DNA of 64,000 nt from positions 59,864,965-59,928,964 of the forward strand of contig NC_044572.1 of the NCBI RefSeq assembly GCF_901933205.1. Reading direction: 5' to 3'. This stretch comes from Camarhynchus parvulus (taxonomy: Eukaryota; Chordata; Aves; Passeriformes; Thraupidae). The notes beneath the pieces were generated by a model. It was not told the DNA's origin. It ran no database searches and worked only from the letters and a program-made list of their open reading frames with translations. Positions 1-12,900 of the stretch are shown here, piece after piece; within the stretch, counting starts at the first letter, position 1, and every line of letters starts with the position of its first letter. The translations under genes and the position numbers were made by a program.

Positions 1-551
1 CATTTATTGCCAGCATATTCAGTGACATTTCATAATGTACATCTGTCAGCCAGAGATATAAATGAATGAGGTGAACCATGCAATTTACCCTCAGGAAGTT
101 CCATTAGAGCCCCCAAAGTATAATATTTATGAGGTCAGAATCAATTAATCAGATAGCAGTATTTGCTTTTCAGCTCAGCATGCTCTTCTGCACCAAGCTG
201 TTGCATTGAGAAGTCTTTCCTATTTGATAAGAGGAGTCAGTTTGTATGTGCTGCATGTAGTCTGTTTTGTAAATCAATTGCTTTCCTCACACAGCTTATA
301 CTCTATACAAATACAAACTGAAAATTAAGAGAGTGAAAAACAAGTCTCTCTCAAAATACACACCATAACAGAAGACTTGTGTGTTTCCTGCTCCTTGCTG
401 TAGCCTCTTGCAAATCTGTTGAAAATGAGAAAAAAAAAATGGGACTAAATGGTGTATTTTAACCAAACATGTTTCCAGTAAACAGAAAGTCTTGTGGGGA
501 AAGTAAAAAATACTTAATTTTTAAAACTCTAAAACTGCTGCTTTAATCAGA

Positions 552-591
552 GGAACTCACTCAACTTTATGAAGAAAGTTGAGTGAGTTCC
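552..591. repeat. Perfect 17-bp inverted repeat (hairpin)
   Basis: The left arm (552-568, GGAACTCACTCAACTTT) and the right arm (575-591) are exact reverse complements, separated by a 6-base spacer (ATGAAG). The bases just outside do not pair. No flanking duplication or transposon terminus is visible, so this is not an obvious MITE. Such short, perfect, tight palindromes often arise by template switching during replication. An RNA hairpin is possible, but the stem is shorter than a typical pre-miRNA stem. Confidence 0.9.
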
Positions 592-3500
592 ATCTCAGTA
601 CATTTTGAGATGTGTTACCAAAATGGTTTTGCTTTGCAATCATTGCCTTCTTGGTTAGATTGACCATTGGTTTGTCCCTGTGAGAATGTGTGTCCTATCA
701 TTTTTGTTATAAATTGAAGTCATTCCCTGGGCTATTTCGAGGTGTGTTGGGAACTTTCTCTGGCACTCTGACACCAGTGGAGGAGCAGGCTCATGGCTGC
801 CAGAGCTCCTGGGAGGTGCAGGTGCAGCCTGGTCACCACCCTAGTTGTGGACTCCTGATTCCTAAATGGAGCCTTTCTTGTAAAGGGATTTAAAAAAAAT
901 TAACTGTAGTTTTGATCATATTGTGACTTTCCTTTGTTTTCTTTTTTCTCCCTTTTTTTTGTAGGCAACAGATGCAAAATATAAATTTTGATAGAAAAAT
1001 CTGTGTCAATATGTTTGCACTGTCATAAATGATGCCAAGATATGATCCAACATTTCTTTTTTTCTTTGAAAATAAGTTTATTTAAGATGGTTCAAAAATT
1101 GCCTGTTGTCTAATAAAAATACTTTTCTCTGAACATTCCTCAATGTTCACTTTCAGTTTCAAGGATGAAAGTGAAAGCAGGAAGGGCACATCTGAAATCA
1201 CTTGTAGAATTATTACAAGCAAAGCATTAACTGGGAAAAAGTCCTAGAACAATGCTTTGCCTTCACAGTTTATGATTAATATCCATAACAACTAACATTT
1301 TGTACTTAAAGCTTCTCATTTTGTGGGGGGTTGAATAGCTCATACTTCAGATTTGGCCTTTTGCTCTTGAAGAATGTGGATGGTAAGACAATTTTTTTTT
1401 TTTTGACCAAAACTACAGTCAGAAAATGCTGATACATCCCAAAACCAGTACCTCCCAGAGTGGGTGATCTGAGCAACAATGAAGGAGGGATGAGGTCCCT
1501 GTGTATCACACAACCCTGTGTAAGTACTCACTTGAGAAATAAAGAGCAATGCTCAAGACCCACCAGAAAGCCAGGAGACTGGTTTGGAAGAGGAGCTGAT
1601 CCTAAACACTGTGGGTAAGTGCACTCAATTCACTTCTGGCCAAAGGGGGAGTGGGAGGGAAGAAGTTGAACAGTTTCAGTAGCTGAGTGTGACAGAGAGG
1701 TACCAGCCACAGAAGAGCTCAGTGAGCTGATTTATCAGGAGCATATAAAAATGAGTTTGAATACTTGTTTTATTGACATTGGTACCAGTAACTTAAATGC
1801 TGCTGCTTCCATTCCCAAGTGAGCATCCCAGCCATCACTTAGGGAGTTTCTCATTTCTTTCTGGGCTCTTGAGCATTGGAACGAAACAAATTGCAAAACC
1901 CTGAAGCCCAAATCTGCCTGCCTGTGTGGTAGCAGAAAGCAGAGCTAGGTGTTCAGGCATTCTCCACTGTGGTAGATGTGAGTCTGTCTTTATGAAGCAG
2001 CCAGCTTATCAGGAAATGCAGTATTTTTATAAGCGTGGTGTGTGCAGAGTCTGATTTGTGTATATTTATTCTCACTACCTAGTTGTATCAAGGCACTGTG
2101 AACATCATTGTGTTTTTGTTTGCTTGTTTTTATTGTCTCTGGGCTAGTGAGCATTATTGGTGGGCTATCACTGACCAGCTGGAATTCATGATATTTTTCT
2201 GCTGTGTGATTTTGCTACTGAAGCCTTGTAAACAGAGGACAAACACTTCTGGAACAAGAGTGAATACCCTTGTTTGCATATGAATGAGTATTTGTATGGA
2301 CCCTTATTCTCAGCATTTATGCAAATTCAAACTCATACATTTGAAGGGGTGTGGAAAAGGGAACAAAAAACCAGAATCAAAATGAGAGGCTGGATTCATG
2401 GAAATGTTTGTTTTCCATTATTTGTCCTGTTCCCTTCATCTTTTCTATTGCACAGGGTTTCAAAATGGCCCACACCATGTGCAAGAGTGTTTTTGGTATA
2501 AGGCTTTCTGATTTAACCAGATAGCAGAAGGAAAGAATAGCTCATCTGAATGGAGGAAATGTCAGGCAATTGTTTCCAGTCAATACTCCTAGTTTTCCTA
2601 ATCTCTTACCATTGTAGGGCAACTAGGAGGACCAAAATCAGTGATGATTTTAGAAAAAGATGAGGAGGTAATAGCTTCTTTGTCTTGGCAGGCTATTGCA
2701 AGCTTCTCTATGTTAATGGATAAGGTAGTTTAGATTTTGCCCTTCTCTCCTAAAAGTGGCATAGTAAATAATTTTTTATCTGTGCAGGGGAACTCTTCTG
2801 CAAGCAGCCAGGGTTAACTCATCTTGCTGTCCATTCATACAGTTCCTGTCGTACACTATCCTGCTGGGAACTGCCTGGGACACTGCAGGCTGGCTAAGGT
2901 TCAGGATGCAGGGTAGTGCCAAGGGGGAATGTGCTTGATAAACTGTTTTTGCTGGTAACTGTTCTCCCAAAGTAGAGCAAGAGCAATAGAATTATCAATT
3001 AGCAAAGGAATAAGAGAAGCTACAACTGACTGTGTCTGGTATTTACACAGTGCTTTGTGGCAAGACCTGAAGTGAGCAAGGTAAGGTGCTGCCTCCTAAT
3101 TTAGTAGAGCTCATTCATCTCCCACAGGATCACATCTTGGAGGCCCCTTTTAGGCTAGTTTCTATGTGCCTCCCTTGGGTTTTGCACATTTATTATGGAA
3201 GCATTTAGCTTTTTTATCCAAGCCTTCCTTTCAGGGTTCTGCTTTTAAAATTTTATCTGGTTTAAATTTTTGTGTTAACATGGGCCACAATTATTTACTG
3301 AGATTCTGTGGGATTCCATCCAGTAAATGAATATATGCTTCCTCTGTTTAGATATACTCCCCTTTACCATGTCAAAATCCCCTGTTTACACTTGGTACGT
3401 CCTGTGACTGGAGATCAGATGTCCATTACTCATGTGTGCCATGATCCCTTTTAACACTTAGAATTGCTAGTTAGCTGCCTGTGTTAAAGCAAAAGCTATG

Positions 3501-6500
3501 ATGCGGCCACCTTCCCAAATGCCTCCAGAATCCTTCTTGCATACTGTGAGCAGTTCCTCGTGGTTCCTGCACAGCCTCTCAAGCCATATCTTACACTAAT
3601 ATTTGACTTATGAATGACAAAGAGGAGAGGCAGAAATGAAACCTCTGTAGAGGGGTAGGAAGAAGGGAAAATCTGATCGTGACACACTCTTTAAACAAGA
3701 CCCCAGAAAAGTTAAATGACTGTGTTTTGGTTGACTAAGAAGATTTATGATCTTTTTGTGGAGGGAAATCTAAAGAAGACCTTGGAAGTTAGGTTAGAAT
3801 AGTGTTTCTGGTTGTATTTCACTCTGAAAAAAGAGGATAGTGCTAGAAAGTTTTTGAAGATAAGAAAAAGAATAAGAAAGAAACAAAGTTATTGCAAATG
3901 AACATTTTTTTGGCCATCTGGGATGGGGAATGGTATCACAGAGAAGGAGTATCTGAAGATTGAAATTCAAATAGTGTATGACAGCAAGCTGAAAAGAGGA
4001 GTCAGGGAATTGTAAAGAACAATGAAGCAAAACAAGGAAATCTAGTTACTACATGCAGAGAAGTAGACTGAACAAACAGACAAAAAAGATGCTACACAAA
4101 AGTTCTTTTAAATGAGGGTAACAAAAACCTCCTTTCTACATCTAAGGCAGTGTACAGTGAGCATAAGAGAGATGAACAGGGAAAATACTTCAATGAATAA
4201 ATAAAGTAAGATAAACTCTATTAATAGAAAGGTCTACCAATACTATCGTGGGGAAGATAATTCATCCAAACTGACTGTCCAAAAATCAAACATAATTATA
4301 GTTTGAAGGAGTATACCACCTCTTAATGTTACTGAGGATGGTTTGGGCGTTCTAAAAAAACAAAACAAAATAAAACATGGGAAAGAGCACATGGTCTGCA
4401 TAAATTGTTGAAAATGAGAGAAGACCCATAGGTTTAGTGTTCTCTGTGTGATTTGGTGAAAAAGTAAAAAGGCAGGAGAATGCCTTTCCATTTCAGTGAC
4501 CCTGGCAAAGACACATGAAGCTGCAGAGAATGGAAATGAAAGAATTAATCAAAGGAAACGAACCTAAAAGTTGTTAACGCTGGGCTAAGAACCAGAGGGA
4601 CATAGCTGGAGAAGAATGCTGCACTAACATAAATCTAATACCAGGGCTTCTGTAGTGTAGGCAATATGGACCTGGCACAGAGTACACTTTGTCTGCATGT
4701 GCAATCTACAAAAGACTGTGTGGATAAATGTACCTCTATTTATCTAAGATAATTCGGAGAACAAATTACAAGGGAAGCTCTATGGAAGTTGTGCAGGAAG
4801 TATGTGTCTATTTTAAGTTTAACAAAAATTACTGAAATATGTCAAAAATCTACTGTAAAGAGATTACCTTATTATATCATAAAACTGAAGTAAATGTCTC
4901 CCTTATACTGATTTATTTGAATTGGGATGTAGATAGAGTAAGGTGTTTTCTATACAGGGAGGTGAGTTGATTGGCCTGTAGTTTGAATTTATTCCATGTT
5001 CTTTACTAATTTGCTAAAAAAATGGCCTTGTTGCAAACCATCTTAATTCTCTGAGGTACTTCCACAGCTGAAAAAGCTTGTATTTGATTTTCAGTGCTTA
5101 CTATTTTTTTTTAAACTAAATATTTATGAGAATTTCAGTTGTAAGGGATCAGAGCAAGATCATGAACAATGAGTTGATTTATTGCTGCTCTTCCAGTTGA
5201 AGATAATGTGAAAGAATCTTAGTAGCCTAATGAAGTTTTTTTTAGAGACACAGCTTAAAGCCCATAAAAAAGTGCCATTATGTGATAGCTGGTTGAATGC
5301 ATTTATTGTCCTGTAAATATAATTGTTTGTTAAGCAATCAGCTGGGTTTCTGAGTGTTATCACCAACCACTTTTCCTTGAAATCCTCTTGGGTTTAATAC
5401 ATATTCTTATTGCAGGACTATCTCTCTTCTAGTTTTTTTAATGTTTACAGCAGCAGAAACTCCACTGAAATCTAACAAGTCTCTGTATTTAATCTGATGC
5501 AACTGGCAGAACAGCATTGGGCTTGATATTGTGATGTGTGCATCATCCAAGCCCTATACTACAACTCACACCATTGTGTAATACATCAAAATTCATCAGA
5601 ATGTTGGTACTCCTCACTTTCACAGTATTTTAAAAGAGAACTTGATCTCTGAGCAATGATGCCTTAATTAAAAGGACAGTTAATTATTTGTGATGAAGAC
5701 AGGGGAATGGAGAAGCTTCACTGCAAATGATTTTTTGCATGTTTGTGTTCTGCTGAAATCATGATCTCGCTCTCTGTTTGTATAATGCTCCTGAGTGAAT
5801 AATGCTGTTAGTATCAACTCTTATTGGCCACTGAAACTATTATAAAAATGCAAACTGCTTAGAAAAATTTGCAGAATAAAGGTCTTCTGAGAGTTATTGT
5901 ATACTATTAATTAACTGCTTTGGTTTTAATTTCTGGGTTCTTTTCTTCTTATCATATTTTAAACTATTTCTTAAATAAATCTATCATGTCCTGTACCAGA
6001 AGCTTCTCCTTTAACTTGACTTGTAATATATATTTTTATATGCTACTATATGTGTCTGTTTCTTTCACGAACAGAAACAATTCCCTTGGCTTTCTAATAC
6101 AAGTGGAGATTTGAAGTAGATGGAGCTTAGACACTTGTAATCACTTGGACTCTAGGTGTGGATTCTGCCAAGCTGAATCTTCAAACGTTGATTTAAACTG
6201 TTTACAGATCATGGCTTCACCTTGAAGCTGAGGTGTAGTGTTTGTAGTCCTTGTCTCCAGTTCATGAATGGAGCGTTCTGGTTCTCTCTCCTTTTACTTA
6301 TATTGAGGTGTGTGCCTTATCTAGAGCGACAACTCCCTGATTTCAAAAGTGACTGCACGCAGAACAAGGCAGATTTTTCTTTCTGCAATCCAGCGGGATG
6401 AGACTGTTGGTGATTTGCTTTTTGTGTAGCCTCCAAGAGCACCACCTGCCTGCCTCAGGCTCTGGAGCCTGGGATGATGCAGCGGGACACAGTTATATGG

Positions 6501-7744
6501 GACAGGCAGTTCTGGGTGTGCTGCAGTGATACCAACAACTGTGGGTTGTTCTGTGGTCTCTGTACCTTGAGAGAAAGCAACACATTGCCTTCTTTGTGTT
6601 GAGGAGGAGAGTAACACAGAAGCTGAGAGGTAGTGGGTGGAGGAAGGATTTCCTGCAAGCTTTTCAATCTGGGCTGTGTGCTGAAGCCTGGGAAGAAAAG
6701 TAAATTGCCAGATGGCACACTTGTCACCATCTTGTCCTGCTTACCGTCTGACAGGAAGCCTTTGCAGCTCCTTACTTCCTTGATGACAGGCTCCTTTGAT
6801 TTGATCCAGCCTGTTTTAAGGGAGTAGGATATCTGGGAGGTGGGTGTGTATGCCTGTGAGCTGGATTTTAGAGAACCCTACACAGCATTGTGGGAGTACG
6901 TGTGTGCAGTGCCTTTGCATCTTGAACAGCAGCTTGCACAGAGGTTTGGTGATGCATTGGTTTTGTCATCTAGATAGGATCACTTGCAAATATCAATGTT
7001 GCAGTATTTATTCAGTATAGTTTCTGAAGCTTGCTTTGTGGAAACATCCTTTTACCCTCTTTACCTCTCTGTGATTTTAAGAGAAATATTATCCCAAATG
7101 GCTCCCTGTCTGAGAGAGGCTCAGAGCTGTGGGGTCTGCTTTGGAGAGGCAAGGGCATAAATTAAAACGTCATACTATGGAGCAGATTGAAGCTGAATGA
7201 AGTTTGAGGCATGACACTTGATTCAGAGGAATGTACAGCACACAGGTGAATCTTTTTCTTGTGCAGGGACTAGCTCTGCTGAGGCATCCTGTGTGGGGAT
7301 GTGCTGTTGCTGTAAAACAGCTCTTGAATTCATGGTCAGGAGGTGGTAGCACCTCCTTACAGAAGCTTGCTAGGCTTTAGGTGAGGCTGTGGGACTGTTG
7401 TCTCCACATCCCTTGGCAGCTGGGGCTCACTGATCCTCCTGTGAACGTCTCAGGTTGGGTACATCTCAGTGCCCCATCTCCTGCTTGCTGCCCTCCACTT
7501 TCATGGCATTTAGGCTAAATTGGGTAGGTCCTGCTTAGTCAGACATGGAGAAGGAAAGACCTAGAAGCAAGCTGAACTTCTTGATCAAGCCTTACTGCAG
7601 AGGTTCATGGAACCTTGGCACTTAAAATAAATTGTATGAACACTGTGAGTGGTCTTCAGCCTTTCTAAACTTACTGGAATAAAGGTTTGTGTGTGCAGTG
7701 GCTAGGGGAGAGGGTCTTCATTCCTGGCTCAGTCTGCTGTAATG

Positions 7745-7860
7745 CAAACAAGAGAGATTAATCACAGACCAGCCAGACTGGATGTGTTTCAGACATACAT
7801 CTAGCCTATCCCTCACTAACCAGTTCATAAATCTCCCTGGTGATGGGGATTCCACATGTC
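7745..7860 (-). mobile_element. Possible ancient CR1/L3-type LINE relic
   Basis: A short block (ctccctggtgatggggattccac, around 7831-7853) resembles the 'GATGGGGATTCCAC...CCTCCCT' portion that recurs in reverse-oriented 3' ends of old CR1/L3 elements. The match is short and the surrounding sequence is diverged, with no terminal octamer repeat. The call rests on remembered consensus features only and may be chance similarity. Confidence 0.25.
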
Positions 7861-8715
7861 AGCCAGGAGTCTATGGTCAGGCCCTGGATCATCTGCCCTC
7901 CTTGCTACTTTAGGTTCCCATCTTTTGGCATACCTGTTAGTTTTTGCGTGTTAGTATTTTTTGCAAATATTGTTGATTTTTCTCATTCACTTGCAGGGCT
8001 ATTTGATCTGTGTCTGATTTAGAAGCAGACCCAGTGTGCATGTTTTATACAGTGTGAACAGCTCAGTGCACTTTAGTGCTCAGGATCCTAGAGCTCTTTT
8101 GTAAACAGAGAAGAAAAAAGAAAGACAGAAAATAACCTCACAACTCTTTCTTATTTCTTTGAAATGTGCCCTTAAAAGAATAATAATGCTCTCAATGCTC
8201 ATATAGATACCTTAAAAAAAGTAAAAAGAAAACACATTCTTTCTAATCCCTACTACATCCTTGGAGTTGGATGATGAGTTTTTCAAAGTGTATTCTGTCA
8301 AAGCTTTTCTGACAAGCAGTGATATTTGCTGTGAATCTTAAACTTCAAAAGATAGTAGTTTTTAGTAAATGAATTAATTTCAAAGGATTAGACTTCCACT
8401 GCAGATGTTTTTGTCTGCCTTATTTCCCTTGAATCATATAATTGCATCTCTCTCCTGTACCTGCAACAGATTAATAATCTTCCTTTGCTTTCATCACACT
8501 CCAGTGGCTTTGGTTTGTTTTTATCAGCTGCTTCTAATAGTTTTGATTTTCTTTAGTTAAATCTGAAATGGAAGCATCAGTGGCAAGGTAATATGGTAAG
8601 TGATAATAATATGCAATGATGCCTTCAATCTCCTTTTTTCTCACCTCCCCCCTCATGCTAATGACATTCACATGATGGCAAAAGTAAACATAGAGCATAT
8701 GTATACAAAAAAGGG

Positions 8716-8784
8716 AGAAAGTTCTTTATCTTGCTGAAATAGAAAGTTCTATATTTTGCTGAGCTTTTATATTGCTGAAATGCT
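8716..8784. repeat. Degenerate 25-bp tandem repeat, about 2.7 copies
   Basis: Units 8716-8740 and 8741-8765 both begin AGAAAGTTCT and share TTGCTGA; I count 21 of 25 positions identical. A partial third unit (8766-8784) keeps the TATATTGCTGAAAT portion. This is a small local duplication with no coding consequence that I can see. Confidence 0.65.
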
Positions 8785-9400
8785 AAATTGATGCTGGTCT
8801 CTGTGTATGGGCCCATGGCATGAGGGGGAAAATCTATGGATCAAGGGCTGCAGTACAATGCTAGCAGTCTGTGGTCTGACTGACCATATAGCTGAGGTTA
8901 AATTGACATTTCTGCACCAGCCTGGAGAAGGTGGTAACTGGGAGCATGTGTGTCATGTTTCAGAGCTTTCTTTTCTAGGTTCTTGTTCTGGAGAGGCCGG
9001 ATGCAGTCACCACCAGGCCACTTGCAGTGCCTCTCCTGAGCAAATGTGCTGCAGCAGGAGAAGGAGCCCCAGCGAAGGTGGGCTGTGTTTTGTGCCAGAG
9101 GAACTGGCAAAGCTGTGCCACAGAAAGAGCAGCAGCTCCTTTTACCAATGAGCACCTCAGAGGGTCCACAGGGACTCTGGGCCACTCCTGGGACCTGAAT
9201 GAATCCTTGATTTGTCCTTTGGTTTTGCTGCCATTGCCTTCAGTTTAGCTTCTCCTTGCTGTTTGTCTTTTGTGAATTCTCTGGTGAATTCAGTGAGTGG
9301 GTTTCTTTCCCTTGAGAAAAGGGAATGTACCTCCAATTTTCCAGCCACCAGGAGATATCAGTCATTTGATAGGAACACAATAAAGCCTACTATCACGATA

Positions 9401-9406
9401 ACCTGG
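9401..9406. repeat. Left target-site duplication of LTR 9407-9966
   Basis: ACCTGG here and ACCTGT at 9967-9972 match at 5 of 6 bases and directly flank the TG...CA bounded element. A 6-bp duplication fits integration by a class II (ERVK/betaretrovirus-like) integrase. The single mismatch would be a later substitution. Confidence 0.5.
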
Positions 9407-9966
9407 TGTGGGGTCCCAGTTGTTGGTTTCTCTGGGTCTGGATTGAAGGCACTTGAGACAGTAATTCGTGTTTGGACTCAAGTGTTTGCTATTTCTTATC
9501 AGTAAAACAGTCTCATTACTGTGAGTTTAGCAGCTTTTCATTAGCAAGGCACAAAATGGCTAACAGTGTCTTGTTACAAGGTCTTTTAAGACTAAACTAT
9601 CCAATTAAGAACTGACACCTAGATTATTTTCCCTTTTAACCCAAAAACTGATCCCTGGAAGCGCGCAATGCAGAGGTTTCTGCCCAATTACAAAATGCCA
9701 CCCAAACCCATGAAGAGGAAGGAAGAAGAAGCATGAAGAAGAAACCCAGGACGACACCCTGTGCCATCCATCTTGCTTCCATCCACAACATACTAAAAAT
9801 CCCAAAACCTAAATTTCTCACCAAGTGATACAGCTACACTACTCTCTATAATCTATTTCACACTTTAGTGGATTCTATTCTATCTTGAAGTCTAGGAAAC
9901 TTTCTCTATGGGTCAGGGCATCCCAGAGCAGACAAAGAAATATTCCTGGTGCCCTGGGTTTCCACA
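9407..9966 (-). mobile_element. Solo LTR of an endogenous retrovirus
   Basis: This roughly 560-bp element begins TGTGGGG and ends TTTCCACA on the plus strand, giving 5-bp inverted termini TGTGG/CCACA that include the canonical TG...CA. It is flanked by near-identical hexamers (ACCTGG/ACCTGT). The sequence (for example around 9470-9760, with the GCGCGC-containing segment at 9660-9666) resembles a repeat family I remember from songbird genomes, read in reverse orientation. No gag, pol or env sequence lies on either side, so it is a solo LTR left by recombination between two LTRs. The strand call rests on that remembered family orientation. A TATA box and polyadenylation signal are not clear in this copy, which suggests decay. 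Confidence 0.65.
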
Positions 9967-12900
9967 ACCTGTGCTAGCTACAGGCAAGGATGTTACTGCC
10001 CTTGCTCTTATTAGTGTGTGTGTGTAAGGGTTTAGGAATGGTGCTTCTAGATTTAGTATTCTCACAAAAAAAACCCTGCCTCTCTGCTACAGGATTTTCT
10101 TTGAAGCTTTGCTTTGGCAAGTGCTATTACCTGTCCCAGGAAAGAAGGAATAAAGGCAGACTTCTTTCCACAGGCAATTCCAACACTCTTATTTATAAAT
10201 GACCCCATTATCTATTCCTGCAGTTTTTATTGCTGCAGTTCCTAGAAGCTTGTGTCATTCAAAATAAATTTAAATTTAAAGAGAAGTGTTTTAACATCTA
10301 GTTCCAAACCCACTCAAATCAGTGTAAAATTGTTTGTGATTTGGATGGGACTTTTGTATCTTAAATCCACACCTAGCTGATAATGGACATGATTTATGTA
10401 CCTAGGCTGTGCCTTTATCAGCTATCTAAAGTTATGGAGAGGTGGAACATTTTCAGTTTGGGGGCTTCAGGAGAGAATGGAGTTATATTGTAAATAGCAG
10501 GATATTATTACTGACTCAACAATGCTCTGACAATGTTTCATAAAAAATTTTCATGGCCAACACAAAATTTAATTTTTCCTCCTGTTTTGTGGTGGTGCAA
10601 TATTCTGTCTGAATGCATTGTGCTCTTTTGTTTGGCTGGGTACTTGTGTTTAAACCAATACACAGGCTCAATTTGTTTTACATAGATAATGTGTTGAGCA
10701 GTTAATGTCAGCATCAGGATAAATTACTTACAATATATCTGCATGGATTTTAACACTATTTAAGTAGGGGAGAAATTTTTTTATCTAGATACAGGGTGTG
10801 CATTGCTCCTATTGCATTGTTAAGGAGTGGATTGAAAGTTTTTCTGTGATCTCTCAGATAATTTTTATGGCTTTCTCTGGAAAGTGGCCTTTCCTCACAG
10901 AGAGCACAATGACAAAAATATATCCCTTATGATTTAACCTGAGGAGAGAGAAAGAGAAACAAAGGTCATTGGTCTTTGAAGACAGGTGGAATATAAAAGA
11001 CATGTCTCCTGTGTTGCTGTACAGACAATTTAATTGTGTGGATTTTTCAGTGTTAAATAATGGATGCTATAATCTGTCATGTGGCAGTTTTTTAAAATTT
11101 TGTGTTACAAAGTGGATTGACTTACACCATTTTTTAGATAATAAGTGGACACGAACCACAGAGACGACTCATGGGAATATCAGTTTTCCTCTTTTTAGTA
11201 TGCTGCAGGAGCTCTGAAGCTGAGCATGCAGTGGAATGTTATTTTTATTATGATGCTGTTCTCTCAGATATATTGCAACAACAACCACAAAATTAAGAAA
11301 AGACATTGTGGACTTTGCTTTTTCTCTGTGTTCCCTCTGACTAGGCTCGAAGACTTCAGCTTTCAAGGCCATGAAGAGGAATGTTTCAGAAACACAAGAC
11401 TAATTTAAAATTCAAAGATGTTTCAAAAAGATGAATAAACACATTTGATCAGATCATCCTGTGCCCCTGAAGGTTCTCTTTTCCTCCCCCAGCACTCTGT
11501 AGTGATCCAGTCAGAGGTACAGCCTGCACACACGATTTGAGTGCCCACTGTAGATGCAGGGAGCTGGGCTGGCTCTGGGGCGTTTATGGGTCTTGCCCAA
11601 GCCTCAGTGTGATGGATCTCTTGGGGCACTGACTGCAGGCAGTGGTTTGCAGTGCTCTTGCACTGGGCTTTGAGAGTCTGCTGCTGTATTGTTTGTAAAT
11701 AAAGCCTTTTGTTCGATGAGATTTACAGACATGTTTGGGCAAATAAAACATCTAATTTGAGTGATCTAATTGCTGACTCTAAAATGCTGTTTGCACATTA
11801 CACTGTTTAATTACTTCAGTCTAGTAGTTGTCCAGCAGTGTCTCAATCTGTTATATCTGCCAGAATTAAAGGGGAGGAAAAGAATTTATTTGGATGTGCA
11901 ACAATTGTACAAAACCTTAAATGGAGAAGCAATGTTTGTCCATTTTAATACTTTTTGTTACAGTACCACAATAGCATAAAATAAGGAAAAAAAAATCTGT
12001 GCAGCTTCTCTCTAAGGTTTTGTGGTTCTTGACAACAGTAAAATGTAGTCTGAGAATGCAGTTCATAAAATAAATGACAACAAAATACAAAATAGCATAG
12101 TCTTTACATTTTTCCAACACAGCTCTTAAGCTGAAATGAAATTATATGTGAGTATAATGGGAAGAATAAATGCAATTAACCACATTGTGCACTCCACTCT
12201 ACTTAATTCAAATTGTGAGAGCACAACTTGTCTTAGCTTTATATATAGCTCCATTTAACTCACAGCTCTCAGCAATCCTACCACAGTTATGTACATTCTT
12301 TTCAAAGGATGAAAAAGTAACAAAGCTGGCTATCTTTTCAGGACATCACATTGCCTTCTAAACACGTGCTTGCATATTTGTAATCTGTTGTCCTCTTGGT
12401 AAAGCTTGTCTAAGAAAAGTGCTGGAGTGGGAATAGAGTCTCTATATGCAGCTGCACATCACAGTATTTTTAAATCAAAGACTACCCCACCTTGTGGGAA
12501 AAATACAGATCATTGCTGCAGTGTTTTCCCTTGCTACCCTCTTGGTTATGAGTATTGTATTCATTACTCTGATCATTTCTAATTCTTCACATTTGTGGGA
12601 ACATGTGTCTTCTGCAAAGGTTGCATGAGGCATTGTACAGTGCCTCAAAGTTTACTGGGTTTGGTTATGAGAGGGAGCGCTGATTCCCCAAAGAAAGCTT
12701 TCTTGGGGTGTAGTATGTCTCACAGGCCAAGAAGCTATGAAACAGGATTTGCCTGGAGTGCCCTTTTGCTGTCTTCTGCCATTTAATGTGATCACCATCC
12801 AGATAAGCACAAATTGAGCCAAAGAGTAGTAGTTCTTTTTTTAACACTGAGTTGGGCCGTCACACCCTTCTCTGTACATCTGACTTCTGTAACTCCTTGG

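Larger units (their letters stand above)
1..9400. other. AT-rich noncoding DNA, no gene recognised
   Basis: Apart from the small repeats listed separately (hairpin at 552-591, weak CR1 relic near 7750-7860, tandem repeat at 8716-8784), I see no recognisable gene. Open frames are all under 115 codons, occur on both strands over the same bases, and match no family I know. Two patches are richer in G+C than their surroundings, about 6320-6830 and 8800-9200. They hold overlapping frames but no convincing exon boundaries. The stretch is probably intergenic or intronic. Confidence 0.6.

Noticed and set aside
11690..11760. AATAAAG followed by TTTTGTTCG, resembling an LTR or transcript 3' end
   Set aside because: No termini, target duplication or promoter elements could be found. 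A polyadenylation hexamer is frequent in AT-rich DNA.
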